A DNA stretch of 64,000 bases from JACMLC01 sp963817025 (GCA_963817025.1 CAWFML010000005.1:1240001-1304000); one strand, 5' to 3'; positions 9,324 through 17,380 are shown, counted from the stretch's first letter. The notes: generated from the sequence alone by a model not told the origin. Program-made: numbers and translations.

Positions 9324-9425
9324 TAACTTTTGTCTTGTGAAAGAAGTTTTATCGGTTTTCAATAGATGGAAGCCGCAGGCAAAAAGCGATAAGCTATCGT
9401 CAACGAAAATAATGAAGGAGCTGTC

Positions 9426-9650
9426 ATGGACGCTATTTATCATGTTAAGGCAGACGAACTCGATCAAAATTTCCTTGATACGCTGAAGGCGATGTTCAAA
9501 GACAAGGAAATTGAAATTGTCGTCTATGAACGCGACGAGACCGCGTATCTTCTGCGTTCCCCGACCAACCGCGAGCACCTCTTGCGCGCCATCTCAGATG
9601 TCGAAAAATCACAGAACCTAGTCACTCCCGATCAGGAGCAGTTTCAGTGA
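9426..9650 (+). CDS. Antitoxin of a YoeB-type toxin-antitoxin pair
   Basis: This small acidic 74-residue protein (MDAIYHVKADELDQNFLDTL...) precedes a YoeB-family toxin gene and overlaps it by four bases (GTGA), the usual arrangement for type II modules. Its N-terminal half fits a small DNA-binding/Phd-YefM-like or related antitoxin fold, and its C-terminal half (LLRAISDVEKSQN) has the Asn/Glu-rich tail seen in YefM-like antitoxins that wrap the toxin. AAGGAG lies a few bases before the ATG. It is expected to neutralise the toxin and repress the promoter in the 9324-9425 gap. The family assignment of the antitoxin is by context more than by motif. Confidence 0.8.
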   Translation: MDAIYHVKADELDQNFLDTLKAMFKDKEIEIVVYERDETAYLLRSPTNREHLLRAISDVEKSQNLVTPDQEQFQ

Positions 9651-9907
9651 GGCTCATTACTTTTCACCAAACGGCTTTTGATGATTACAGCGAGTGGGCC
9701 AAGACCGATAAAAAACTTTTCGAGCGCGTAAGACGCATCATTGTCGAAACAGCAAAGATGCCTTTCGATGGTATCGGCAAGCCCGAACCGCTCAAACATG
9801 AACTCAAGGGATACTGGTCTCGCCGTCTAACGGATGAGCATCGCCTCGTTTATAAAGTTACTGATGAGCAACTAATCATCGTGTCCTGTAAATATCACTA
9901 CGATTAA
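9647..9907 (+). CDS. YoeB/Txe family mRNA interferase toxin
   Basis: The 86-residue product starts with GTG at 9647, overlapping the antitoxin stop (GTGA). It matches the Txe/YoeB family along its length: ITFHQTAFDDYSEWAKTDKK at the N terminus, the conserved PFDGIGKPEPLKHELKGYWS core, RRLTDEHRLVYKV with the catalytic Arg, His and Tyr region, and the terminal KYHYD. YoeB toxins bind the ribosomal A site and cleave mRNA. All expected catalytic elements seem intact, so the module is probably functional. It stands between conserved chromosomal genes without any recombinase nearby. Confidence 0.92.
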   Translation: MRLITFHQTAFDDYSEWAKTDKKLFERVRRIIVETAKMPFDGIGKPEPLKHELKGYWSRRLTDEHRLVYKVTDEQLIIVSCKYHYD

Positions 9908-9942
9908 AACAGTCGCTTTATCCCAATACTCGAATCTAACTT

Positions 9943-10122
9943 TTAGCCCACGCAGGTCGGATGCCCGCAGTCGCAGACGATTTCCTGCGATTTGTCTACT
10001 GTGACGTTGGTCGTCTTCCCGACTTCTTCGCAGTACGGGCTGCAATAATCGCTGCCCGTCGTCGCGGGACAATTGCAGACTCCGTGGGCGCAAAATATCT
10101 CTGTGATTTCCTCTATGCTCAT
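9943..10122 (-). CDS. Metallothionein-like cysteine-rich small protein (59 aa)
   Basis: The reverse strand encodes a 59-residue protein from ATG 10122 to TAA 9943, preceded by AGGAAAGGAAAAC. It holds eight cysteines at positions 11, 16, 18, 27, 31, 50, 52 and 57 arranged as CAHGVCNC, YCSPYC and CDCGHPTC, with His13 and His54. This spacing resembles bacterial SmtA-type metallothioneins (CxxxxCxC, YCSxxC, CxCGHxxC), which bind zinc or cadmium in the cytoplasm. The middle (TTNVTVDKSQ) is a short linker. It ends 21 bases before the stop-proximal end of the UDG paralog region is passed, so it is downstream of the glycosylase genes and could be read with them, though it has its own good ribosome site. 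Alternative: a zinc-ribbon-like protein of other function. Confidence 0.75.
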   Translation of the reverse strand: MSIEEITEIFCAHGVCNCPATTGSDYCSPYCEEVGKTTNVTVDKSQEIVCDCGHPTCVG

Positions 10123-10144
10123 CAGATGTTTTCCTTTCCTGATT

Positions 10145-10735
10145 TCAGGTTGATGTAGAGAGAAAGGCCCGCACCTTTTTCATGTCTTCCCACACCTCGC
10201 GCTTCTTCGTCGGGTCGCGCAGCAGATAGGCCGGATTGAAAGTCGGCATCAACTGCATGCCGTGATAGTCATGAAACTCTCCGCGCATTTGCGAGATAGG
10301 TTTTTTGGTGCGGAGCAGTGCGCGCGTCGGCGTGTTGCCGAAAGAGATGATGACCTGCGGGCGCACGACCGCCAGCTCTCTGTGCAGGTAGGGCGTAAAA
10401 AAGGAAAGCAAGTCAGGCGTCATCTCGTCACCGGCGGAGATAATCTTGACAGTGTTTGTGAGATAGCAGTCCTCGCGTTTGAGGCCAATGCTGCCGAGGA
10501 TGCGTTCCAGCATCTGTCCGGCAGGCCCCATAAACGGCCTTCCCGAATCCGCATCCGGCGGGCCGGGCGATTCGCCCACTACTGCGGCACGCGCGCCCTG
10601 ACCGCCTTCGTTCAAGATAAACACCCGCCCGGCCAGTTGCGGCACAGCTTTGGCCCGGCTGAGAAGTTCCGCGTTGATCTCCTCAAGCGTCTCGCTGGAT
10701 TCGGGCGGCGTCTCATCGAAAAGAAAAGATTGCAT
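10145..10735 (-). CDS. Uracil-DNA glycosylase family 4 paralog lacking Fe-S cysteines and the motif-2 His
   Basis: The product (196 residues from ATG 10735; a TTG at 10756 would add seven residues coded by repeat DNA) is clearly homologous to the neighbouring family 4 uracil-DNA glycosylase: GESPGPPDADSGRPFMGPAG, SIGLKREDCYLTNTVK, QVIISFGNTPTRALL and AYLLRDPTKKREVWEDMKKV. Key residues differ. The four cysteines that hold the [4Fe-4S] cluster are gone (NTVKIISAGDEMTP in place of the NRCRPP segment; no N-terminal CxxC), and the motif-2 HPA is NPA (PTFNPAYLLR). The gene follows its canonical paralog in the same direction after a 105-base gap filled by a repeat hairpin. It may bind DNA without excising uracil, or have a changed substrate. 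Confidence 0.88.
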   Translation of the reverse strand: MQSFLFDETPPESSETLEEINAELLSRAKAVPQLAGRVFILNEGGQGARAAVVGESPGPPDADSGRPFMGPAGQMLERILGSIGLKREDCYLTNTVKIISAGDEMTPDLLSFFTPYLHRELAVVRPQVIISFGNTPTRALLRTKKPISQMRGEFHDYHGMQLMPTFNPAYLLRDPTKKREVWEDMKKVRAFLSTST

Positions 10736-10740
10736 AAGCT

Positions 10741-10860
10741 CAGTGACAAGTGACAAGCAAGAATTAACAAGCGAGAGCTAACAAGTGATAAGAGATAACG
10801 GAAAAGTTAAGAAGCTCAAAAGCTTTTTGCTTTTAACTCGTCACCCGTCACTCGTCACTG
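10741..10860. repeat. Inverted repeat, family D copy 1 (CAGTGACAAGTGAC)
   Basis: The left arm starts CAGTGACAAGTGACAAG and the right arm ends CGTCACTCGTCACTG; inside are AAGCTCAAAAGCTTTTTGCT-like stems. It fills the gap between the two UDG paralogs. Its right arm supplies the last codons (Thr-Ser-Asp-Gly) and TGA of the canonical UDG, and its left edge lies five bases before the ATG of the paralog. Confidence 0.85.
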
Positions 10861-11827
10861 TCTTCAAATAATCGCGGACTTTTTTCATGTCCTCCCACGT
10901 TTCGCGTTTTTTAGAAGGGTCACGCAGCAGGTACGCAGGATGAAAAGTCGGCATCACTTTGATGCCCCTGTAATCCATAAATTGCCCGCGCAGCTTCGTG
11001 ATGCCTTCCTTCGTGTCGAGCAGGTTCTTCATCGCGGTGTTGCCCAGAACGACTATCACATCAGGCCGCACGACTGCGATTTCGCGCAAGAGAAAAGGCT
11101 TGCAGGTCGCCGCCTCTGCGAGCGTCGGCGTGCGATTTTGCGGCGGACGACAGCGGTTGACGTTGCCGATAAAAATATCTTCGCGTTTGAGGCCGATAGC
11201 TTCGATGATCTTGTTCAGGAGTTGGCCCGCGCGTCCGACAAAGGGGCGAGCCTGCGCGTCTTCATCCGCGCCGGGAGCTTCGCCGACGAACATCAAACGT
11301 GCGCGCCTGTTGCCCTCGCTGTTGACGATGTGCGTGCGGCCTTCATGAAGCGGGCAGCGCACACATTCGCCTATGTCATTCCAGATGTCTTCGAGCGTTT
11401 CATCTTCGCGCGGCAAACTCGCTTCATCCTTCGGCGTGATGGTTCCGAACAGTGTCTCCATCGGGCCGGGTGATTCAAGCTCCGGCGTCTTTTTCTTAGC
11501 CATGTCTGTCTGCTCCCCTGATGGTTGTGAAGAGATATTAGACGAGGGGGAAGCCTCTGCGCTGTGCTGCGCTTTCTCTTGAGCCTCCTGCTGAGCTTTC
11601 TCCTGAGCTTCTGCCGCCAGAGCATTGCGCTTGAGCGGCGCGGACTGCGCGGGCGGCAGAGCCTCTACGCTGTGCTGCGCGGTTGTCCTCTCTGAATCTA
11701 CAGGCGGCGCTCCTGTGCCTGCTCTCTCATCCAGACCCGCAACGCCCAGCTCTTTAAAGTATGAGAGCTGTTCTTTGACATCCGCGATGAGCGAATGAAT
11801 ATTCTGAACTTGAGACTCATCAGGCAT
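10841..11827 (-). CDS. Family 4 (Fe-S) uracil-DNA glycosylase
   Basis: The 328-residue protein has an N-terminal region of about 140 residues rich in Ala, Gln and Glu (EAQEKAQQEAQEKAQHSAEA) and a full family 4 UDG domain: ECVRCPLHEGR with the first two cluster cysteines, GEAPGADEDAQARPFVGRAG (motif 1), NVNRCRPPQNRTP and AATCKPFL with the other two cysteines, and PTFHPAYLLRDP (motif 2). It removes uracil from DNA during base-excision repair. The start ATG 11827 is 24 bases after the coaBC stop, so the two are likely co-transcribed. The extreme C terminus and stop codon come from repeat family D. Long N-terminal low-complexity extensions are frequent in this family outside thermophiles. Confidence 0.95.
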   Translation of the reverse strand: MPDESQVQNIHSLIADVKEQLSYFKELGVAGLDERAGTGAPPVDSERTTAQHSVEALPPAQSAPLKRNALAAEAQEKAQQEAQEKAQHSAEASPSSNISSQPSGEQTDMAKKKTPELESPGPMETLFGTITPKDEASLPREDETLEDIWNDIGECVRCPLHEGRTHIVNSEGNRRARLMFVGEAPGADEDAQARPFVGRAGQLLNKIIEAIGLKREDIFIGNVNRCRPPQNRTPTLAEAATCKPFLLREIAVVRPDVIVVLGNTAMKNLLDTKEGITKLRGQFMDYRGIKVMPTFHPAYLLRDPSKKRETWEDMKKVRDYLKTVTSDG

Positions 11828-11851
11828 ACGATGCGCTCAATAGCTCCTCTC

Positions 11852-13111
11852 TCATGCTCCGTCCACGCCTGGTATCTCGTTGCGGCGCAGGCGCGCGACT
11901 TCGTCAAGGATGCGATGCGCCGCTTCGAGCTTTGACAACAGAGGCAATTCGACGGGCGTTTCTCTATCGCGGGCCAGCAGCGTAATGATGTTGGTCTCGA
12001 CATCGAAACCCGCGCCCACGCGTGTGATGTCGTTGGCGACGATGGCATCGAGCCGCTTGCGCTCAAGTTTTTGGCGCGCGTGCGCGAGCACATCTGTCGT
12101 CTCCGCCGCAAAGCCTATGACCAGCAATCCATTCTGTCTGATTGCGGAAACCTCTGCCAGAATGTCCGGCGTCGGTTCAAGCGTGAGCGTCAGCGCGGCA
12201 TCAGACTTTTTAATCTTGCTCTCTGCGCGCAACGCCGGACGATAATCCGCGACGGCTGCGGCGGCGATGAAAACTGTCGCCGCGTCCAATTCCTTCAACA
12301 CAGCCGCGCGCATCTCTTCGGCGGAAGTGGCGCGCACGATTCCGACATCCGTAGGAATGTTTGCGGTCGTCTCGCCCGCCACGACTGTGACTTCCGCGCC
12401 ACGCGCGCGTGCGGCCTCGGCCAGCGCAAAGCCCATTCGCCCGGACGAGCGATTCGAGAGAAAGCGCACGGGGTCTATCTCTTCGCGCGTCGCTCCGGCA
12501 GTAATCAAGACGCGCTCGCCCGCCAAATCCTGAGAGACCACCAGTTCTTTCTCGCTCAGCAAGGCCAGCGCGGCGGCGACGATTCTTTCAGGGTCGCTCA
12601 GGCGTCCCGGCCCGATTGTCTTGCAGGCCATCTCGCCCGCATCAGGCTCGACAACGCGCACGCCGTCCGCACGTAACTGTTTCAGATTGCGCTGTGTCGC
12701 CGGATGATTCCACATCGTAGTGTTCATCGCTGGCGCAATCAAGACCGGAGCATTCGAGGCCAGATAGGTCGAAGTCAGAAAATCGTCTGCGATGCCATTG
12801 GCAAATTTAGCGATGATGTTGGCGGTCGCAGGGGCTACTAAAAGCAGGTCAACCGACTGCGAAAAAGTGATGTGCGCGATAGGGTCTGGATTGTCGGGCG
12901 CGTAATCATCCACGATGACGTGCTCGCCCGTCAGCGCGCGAAAAGTGAGTGGCTTGATAAATTCGCAGGCGCGCACGGTCATCGCCACGCGCACAAGGCA
13001 TCCGGCTTTTTGCAGCCCGCGCAGAATTTCTACGGCCTTATAAGCGGCGATGCCGCCGCTCACGCCGAGCGCGATACGCTTGCCTGTCATTTGCTTCGCT
13101 TCTTCAGCCAT
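11852..13111 (-). CDS. coaBC: Bifunctional phosphopantothenoylcysteine decarboxylase / phosphopantothenate-cysteine ligase
   Basis: This two-domain enzyme makes 4'-phosphopantetheine for coenzyme A. The N-terminal flavoprotein (CoaC) domain shows ALGVSGGIAAYKAVEILRGL, ATANIIAKFANGIADD and PAMNTTMWNHPATQRNL, including the conserved Asn and the substrate-binding PAMN loop. The C-terminal ligase (CoaB) domain carries ITAGATREEIDPVRFLSNRS, SSGRMG and GFAAET. I use ATG 13111 (MAEEAKQMTGKRIAL); ATG 13090 is also possible, while a further upstream start at 13150 adds 13 unlikely residues. It heads a minus-strand unit coaBC-UDG-UDG paralog. A family A hairpin lies upstream in the divergent gap. Confidence 0.95.
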   Translation of the reverse strand: MAEEAKQMTGKRIALGVSGGIAAYKAVEILRGLQKAGCLVRVAMTVRACEFIKPLTFRALTGEHVIVDDYAPDNPDPIAHITFSQSVDLLLVAPATANIIAKFANGIADDFLTSTYLASNAPVLIAPAMNTTMWNHPATQRNLKQLRADGVRVVEPDAGEMACKTIGPGRLSDPERIVAAALALLSEKELVVSQDLAGERVLITAGATREEIDPVRFLSNRSSGRMGFALAEAARARGAEVTVVAGETTANIPTDVGIVRATSAEEMRAAVLKELDAATVFIAAAAVADYRPALRAESKIKKSDAALTLTLEPTPDILAEVSAIRQNGLLVIGFAAETTDVLAHARQKLERKRLDAIVANDITRVGAGFDVETNIITLLARDRETPVELPLLSKLEAAHRILDEVARLRRNEIPGVDGA

Positions 13112-13163
13112 CAACTTAAATGTTAACTTAGGCGCAATTGGAAAACTCAAGAGACAACAGCTT

Positions 13164-13261
13164 CAACCCTTTGCGCCTACGGTATCAACTTCGCGCCCCC
13201 AGCGAGAAACAAAACCAGTTCACGCTGGGGGCGCAAACAAAGAAAGACTCAAGGCGCAAAG
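13164..13261. repeat. Inverted repeat, family A copy 3
   Basis: Outer arms CCTTTGCGCCT and AAGGCGCAAAG enclose a second stem GCGCCCCCAGCG / CGCTGGGGGCGC around AGAAACAAAACCAGTTCA. It lies between coaBC and the divergent gene at 13461. Confidence 0.85.
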
Positions 13262-13460
13262 AACCGCTAAAGGTTTTGTAATGCTCTCTTGTTAACGTTG
13301 CCCGTAAAATGTAGCATCACGCGCGGAGGGCGCGCAACGCAGCTTCGCTATTGAATTTATGCTCAAACAGAAATGCCCTGAATCCGAAGGCTGTGGTAAA
13401 CTCTGCCTCAACGATGATGTCGCCCCCTTGAATCGTTTCAGTTATCATTACGGGTGTTGA

Positions 13461-14051
13461 GTGAAGATGAGACCAGAGCGATTGATAATCTGCTTCGGGC
13501 TAATAAGCGCGTTGTGCCTCGCTTTCGGCGGAGCGGCTTCGGCGCAGCAGGCAGCCGTAGACCCGGATGAAGAATTCGGGCCGGTGGTGCGCGCGTATCT
13601 TGGCTACCTGCGCGATGAGCAGGAAGTGGTTGACGACCGCGTGAGCCGTCGTGAGATCAGTCCGAGTTATTACAGGCGAAACTCAAACCGTGTCCGCGCG
13701 CTCAGGCAGACGGCCATCGACATTGCGCGCGAGACGGGGAATGATTATCTGCCGGAACTGGAAGCGCGCACGCGCGATGAACTGGGAACTATCTTCGAGA
13801 AACCGCCGCATCCGCGTACCTTTCGCGTCGGCGAAGTGCTCGACAACACTTTCAGATATTTGGGAGCAGTGCGCGCTGGCGAACTCTTTTATATCTTTGC
13901 GCGGCTCGATCCATACGAGCAGGCGGAGTTGATGGAAAAGGACAAGCGCGCTGCCAGCCCTGATGCTCCGCAGCCGGAAACGCTCGCGCCGGTCAACGCC
14001 TCCGGCAACGCGGCAGAGCGCCCGCACCGCGTCGCAACAGGCTCGCCCTGA
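13461..14051 (+). CDS. Secreted hypothetical protein
   Basis: The 196-residue product begins with a signal peptide (LIICFGLISALCLAFGGAASAQ). Either GTG 13461 or ATG 13467 can serve as start; they differ by two residues. The mature part is mostly helical and charged (EFGPVVRAYLGYLRDEQEVV, SPSYYRRNSNRVRALRQTAI) and ends in a Pro/Ala-rich tail. Residues FRVGEVLDNTFRYLGAVRAG recall short conserved segments of acidobacterial hypothetical proteins, but I do not recognise a named family. It precedes a small cytoplasmic protein and an amino acid permease in the same direction, with a 33-base gap. Confidence 0.75.
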   Translation: MKMRPERLIICFGLISALCLAFGGAASAQQAAVDPDEEFGPVVRAYLGYLRDEQEVVDDRVSRREISPSYYRRNSNRVRALRQTAIDIARETGNDYLPELEARTRDELGTIFEKPPHPRTFRVGEVLDNTFRYLGAVRAGELFYIFARLDPYEQAELMEKDKRAASPDAPQPETLAPVNASGNAAERPHRVATGSP

Positions 14052-14084
14052 AATATTTCCGTAGCCCCGGACGATTTGGTTTCG

Positions 14085-14426
14085 ATGCATCAACCCACAT
14101 TTTTTGACAGGCAAGCACAAGACCACACGCTGGCCGCCGGGCGCGTGGTCTTGCGCGCTCTGGGCGAGTTTCAGGCGCGCGGAAAAGCTCTGGCCGGAAG
14201 AGAACTGCCGCTCGACCGCCTGCGCGGAGCCTTGCGCCGCGCAGCCGAATCATTCGATGTCGAAGAGCTGACGGACGAACAGGCCGTAGCGACTCTCAAA
14301 GAACTGGGCGCGAGCGTCCAGCAGGTTCCACCCTTCGTCGCCAAACATCCCTACCGCATCACTGTGCAGGCGGAACTGGCAGAGCATGCGCTTCAAGTTT
14401 ATCGAGAGTCATCCAAAACTGCATGA
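14085..14426 (+). CDS. Small hypothetical protein coupled to an amino acid permease
   Basis: From ATG 14085 the product has 113 residues, is soluble and largely helical, with LPLDRLRGALRRAAESFDVE and LTDEQAVATLKELGASVQQV as its best-ordered stretches. I recognise no family. Its stop overlaps the start of the permease by four bases (ATGA at 14423-14426), so the two are translationally coupled and this protein may have a role linked to the transporter. A TTG at 14076 would extend it by three residues. Confidence 0.7.
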   Translation: MHQPTFFDRQAQDHTLAAGRVVLRALGEFQARGKALAGRELPLDRLRGALRRAAESFDVEELTDEQAVATLKELGASVQQVPPFVAKHPYRITVQAELAEHALQVYRESSKTA

Positions 14427-15835
14427 CAAAACTTGCCCCGTCGAACATCACACTGATTCGCGGACTTGGACTCATCGCAGCCATCTCCATCGTCATCGGC
14501 AATGTCATCGGCACGGGCGTCTTCCTGAAGACTCGCATCATGACCTGCAATGTCGGCTCGCCGGGCAAGGTGATTGTCGTGTGGATCGCTGCCGGGGTGC
14601 TGTCTCTGGCGGGCGCGCTCACCTATGCGGAGTTGGCGGCGATGATGCCGAGGGCTGGCGGCGAGTATGTTTTTCTGCGCGAGGCATACGGGCCGCGCTG
14701 GGGGTTTCTGTACGGGTGGATGCAGTTTTTCGTCGCGCGTGCGGGTGGACTGGCGGCGATGAGCGCAGCCTTTGCAATCTTTTTGAATGACTTGATGGGC
14801 GGCTCGCTGAATACTGTTTTTTTTACGCGTAACTTGTTCGGCTACAAATTTTCATTTGGCTCGCTGCAACTCATTGCGCTCTCAGCCATAGCCCTCGTGA
14901 CGCTCATTAACTGCGCGGCGGTGGTCGTGAGTGGAAACATCGCGGCTATCCTGACCGCTTTGAAAATCGGGCTGGTGCTGACGGTCGGCATCGGCGCGTT
15001 TTTCTTTGCGAATGGCGACTGGACGCATTTCGCCATGACGGGTGCGGGCGGTTTATGCGCTGATGTGAGTATGGACGTGCGTGGAGGGATGGCCGGATTC
15101 GGCGCGGCGATGCTCGGCGCGCTGTGGGCCTATAACGGTTGGAACGATTTGACGCTCGTCGCAGGCGAGGTCAAGAATCCGCAGCGTAATATCCCGCTCG
15201 CACTCATCGGCGGAATGCTGGTCGTAGGCGCGCTCTATGTCTTCGTTAACCTCGCATACTTTTACGTGCTCACGCCGGCTGAGGTGGCGAACATTCCTTT
15301 AACTTCTTCTGTGGCGACGGAAGTGGCCGGAAGATTTCTCGGCCCGTTGGCTGTGAGCCTGATTGCGGCGGCCCTGCTCGGCTCGACATTCGGGACGCTG
15401 CACGTGGGTGTGCTGACAGGAGCGCGCGTGCCTTATGCGATGGCGCGCGACCGCCTCTTCTTTCAGAATCTGGCCCGTCTCTCGGAGCGCACGCATGTTC
15501 CTGTGGGCGCGCTTTTGATGCAGGCGTTGTGGGCTGGCGCGCTGGCCTTGTCAGGTTCATTCGATGCGCTTTCCAATTATTCGATTTTCGCGCTCTGGAT
15601 CTTTTATGCGTTGACGACCGCCACTGTCTTTGTCTTCCGTCGCCGCGCGCCCGAGTTAGAGAGACCTTACAGGACTTGGGGTTATCCGGTCGTGCCTGTG
15701 CTGTTCCTGCTGTCGGCGGCGTGGCTGCTCGTCATCACTATCGTCAACTCGCCTTTTCAATCAATCGCCGGACTGGTTCTGATTGCGCTCGGCCTTCCAG
15801 TTTATTATTACTGGCAGGGAAGAAGGCAAAAGTAA
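14423..15835 (+). CDS. APC-superfamily amino acid permease
   Basis: The 470-residue integral membrane protein has about twelve hydrophobic segments. The first helix carries the broken-helix motif IVIGNVIGTGVFL typical of APC (LAT-like) transporters, followed by AELAAMMPRAGGEYVFLREA, another family signature. It imports or exchanges amino acids across the inner membrane; specificity cannot be read from the sequence. LWAYNGWNDLTLVAGEVKNP and ALLGSTFGTLHVG match the heteromeric amino acid transporter-like branch. It is coupled to the small gene at 14085-14426. Confidence 0.92.
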   Translation: MTKLAPSNITLIRGLGLIAAISIVIGNVIGTGVFLKTRIMTCNVGSPGKVIVVWIAAGVLSLAGALTYAELAAMMPRAGGEYVFLREAYGPRWGFLYGWMQFFVARAGGLAAMSAAFAIFLNDLMGGSLNTVFFTRNLFGYKFSFGSLQLIALSAIALVTLINCAAVVVSGNIAAILTALKIGLVLTVGIGAFFFANGDWTHFAMTGAGGLCADVSMDVRGGMAGFGAAMLGALWAYNGWNDLTLVAGEVKNPQRNIPLALIGGMLVVGALYVFVNLAYFYVLTPAEVANIPLTSSVATEVAGRFLGPLAVSLIAAALLGSTFGTLHVGVLTGARVPYAMARDRLFFQNLARLSERTHVPVGALLMQALWAGALALSGSFDALSNYSIFALWIFYALTTATVFVFRRRAPELERPYRTWGYPVVPVLFLLSAAWLLVITIVNSPFQSIAGLVLIALGLPVYYYWQGRRQK

Positions 15836-15846
15836 GGTGAGTGCAG

Positions 15847-15928
15847 AAAGTTTCACGCAAAGACGCAAAGAAGAGAAAGAGATTTAAAGAAAGCTTGAAT
15901 AGTTTTTTGCGCCTTTCCGCGAAACTTT
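15847..15928. repeat. Inverted repeat, family A copy 4
   Basis: Arms AAAGTTTCACGCAAAGACGC (from 15847) and the run ending CCTTTCCGCGAAACTTT (to 15928) are imperfect complements around a purine-rich loop. It lies between the permease and isoaspartyl peptidase genes. Confidence 0.8.
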
Positions 15929-15997
15929 GTGTTGTAGTTAAATCGTTTAGCGGAAACTTAAATGTCTATCAGGACCTTAAACAGACGGAGGCCATAG

Positions 15998-17110
15998 ATG
16001 CATCGTGTCACAAAGCGGCTGACAATCTTTCTGCTCAACACACTCTTTTTAACAATCGTGCCCGTGCAAGCGCAGAATAAGTCTGCGGACGCCGGAGCCG
16101 CGAGCAAAGAGACTAGGAGCGAGCGGTCTGCACGCACCGTTGCGCTCTCGAATCAAACCTTCGGGTTTGCGATTCACGGCGGGGCCGGGACGATTCGCAA
16201 GAGCAGCATGACGCCAGAGATGGAAGAAGAATATCGCGTGCGGCTCAGGGAAGCCCTGCTCGCCGGTTACAATATCCTGAAAGACGGCGGCAATAGTCTG
16301 GATGCTGTAGAGGCTGCGATTAAAATCATGGAAGACTCGCCGCTCTTTAACGCGGGCAAGGGCGCAGTCTTTACCGGCGAGGGAACTATCGAGCTTGATG
16401 CTTCGATCATGGATGGCAAGTCGCTCAAGGCGGGCGCGGTGGCGGGCATCAAGCGTCTCAAAAATCCTATCAGCGTCGCGCGCCTCGTGATGGAGCAGTC
16501 GCCGCATGTCTTGATGGTGGGTGACGGCGCGGAAACTTTTGCCAGAGGGAAGGGCATAGAGCTTGTCTCGCCGGATTATTTTCGCACGGAGCGCAGGTGG
16601 CAGGAATTGCAGCGCGCCAGAGAGAAGGAGAAGCTTGAGGCAGAGCAGCCGAAAAGGGTTTCTCGTAATCTGGAAGAAGAATATGCGGATGTCTCAAAGT
16701 ATGGAACGGTCGGGGCCGTCGCTTTGGACAAACATGGAAATCTGGCTGCCGGGACTTCTACCGGCGGCAAGACCAACAAAAAATTCGGGCGCGTTGGCGA
16801 TTCTCCGATCATCGGCGCGGGAACTTATGCCAACAACAGGACTTGCGCGGTTTCAGGCACGGGCGACGGCGAATATTTTATACGCGGAGTGGTCGCCTAT
16901 GACATCTCCGCTGTGATGGAATATCAGAACAAATCTTTGAAAGAAGCCGCCCGGACAGTCATCGAAAAGCTTGGCAAACTCGGCGGCACGGGCGGCATTA
17001 TAGCCATTGATAAAGGAGGAAACGTGACTATGCCTTTTAACACAGAAGGCATGTACAGGGCTTCCATCAACGCGGACGGGAAGGTCACAATCGAAATTTA
17101 CAAGGACTGA
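15998..17110 (+). CDS. Isoaspartyl peptidase / L-asparaginase (T2 family, Ntn-hydrolase)
   Basis: The 370-residue precursor starts with a probable signal peptide (LTIFLLNTLFLTIVPVQAQ), so it is likely exported. The mature enzyme shows AIHGGAGTI, NPLFNAGKGAVFT-like NAGKGAVFTGEGTIELDASI, and the autocleavage site GTVGAVALDKHGNLAAGTST, in which Thr237 becomes the N-terminal nucleophile of the beta subunit. GRVGDSPIIGAGTYA and SGTGDGEYFIRG bind substrate. The family removes isoaspartyl-leading residues from damaged peptides and hydrolyses asparagine. ACGGAGG precedes the ATG. Confidence 0.93.
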   Translation: MHRVTKRLTIFLLNTLFLTIVPVQAQNKSADAGAASKETRSERSARTVALSNQTFGFAIHGGAGTIRKSSMTPEMEEEYRVRLREALLAGYNILKDGGNSLDAVEAAIKIMEDSPLFNAGKGAVFTGEGTIELDASIMDGKSLKAGAVAGIKRLKNPISVARLVMEQSPHVLMVGDGAETFARGKGIELVSPDYFRTERRWQELQRAREKEKLEAEQPKRVSRNLEEEYADVSKYGTVGAVALDKHGNLAAGTSTGGKTNKKFGRVGDSPIIGAGTYANNRTCAVSGTGDGEYFIRGVVAYDISAVMEYQNKSLKEAARTVIEKLGKLGGTGGIIAIDKGGNVTMPFNTEGMYRASINADGKVTIEIYKD

Positions 17111-17168
17111 AAAGGCGAACGGATTCACGCAAAACCCTTGAATCAATGCGTGATAACGTAAATGTTTG

Positions 17169-17197
17169 TTGACACAGGGCCACTATTCGTGTAAAAA
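17169..17197 (+). promoter_or_regulatory. Possible sigma-70 promoter
   Basis: TTGACA at 17169-17174, a 17-base spacer and TAAAAA at 17192-17197 form a candidate promoter with a good -35 and weak -10 box. It would give the gene at 17381 a leader of about 175 bases. Confidence 0.4.
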
Positions 17198-17203
17198 GGC
17201 CAA

Positions 17204-17380
17204 GATATTGAAGCCCCCGGTGGCTCATCATCCTGCTTTATTACTGAGATGTTCCGCGCGGGCGGTCTTGAAGGGTCGAGATGGTCTAGCGAGAAAGACC
17301 AAATACCGTCTCCTGCAAGCCTGAACGGGTTTGCGGCGCGCTTTCAAAACTTTTAGGTTCACTTTACGGGAGGAAGATTA
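17204..17380 (+). other. Long leader with possible RNA structure
   Basis: This gene-free stretch upstream of 17381 contains local stems such as GGTCTAGCGAGAAAGACC (about 17288-17305) and GAAGCCCCCGGTGGCTC-like GC pairs. I could not match it to cobalamin, c-di-GMP or other riboswitch consensus sequences that I know. It ends in a strong ribosome site (CGGGAGG) for the next gene. Confidence 0.35.

Noticed and set aside
17204..17380. c-di-GMP or cobalamin riboswitch before the FecR-like gene
   Set aside because: Key conserved elements of both consensus structures are absent.
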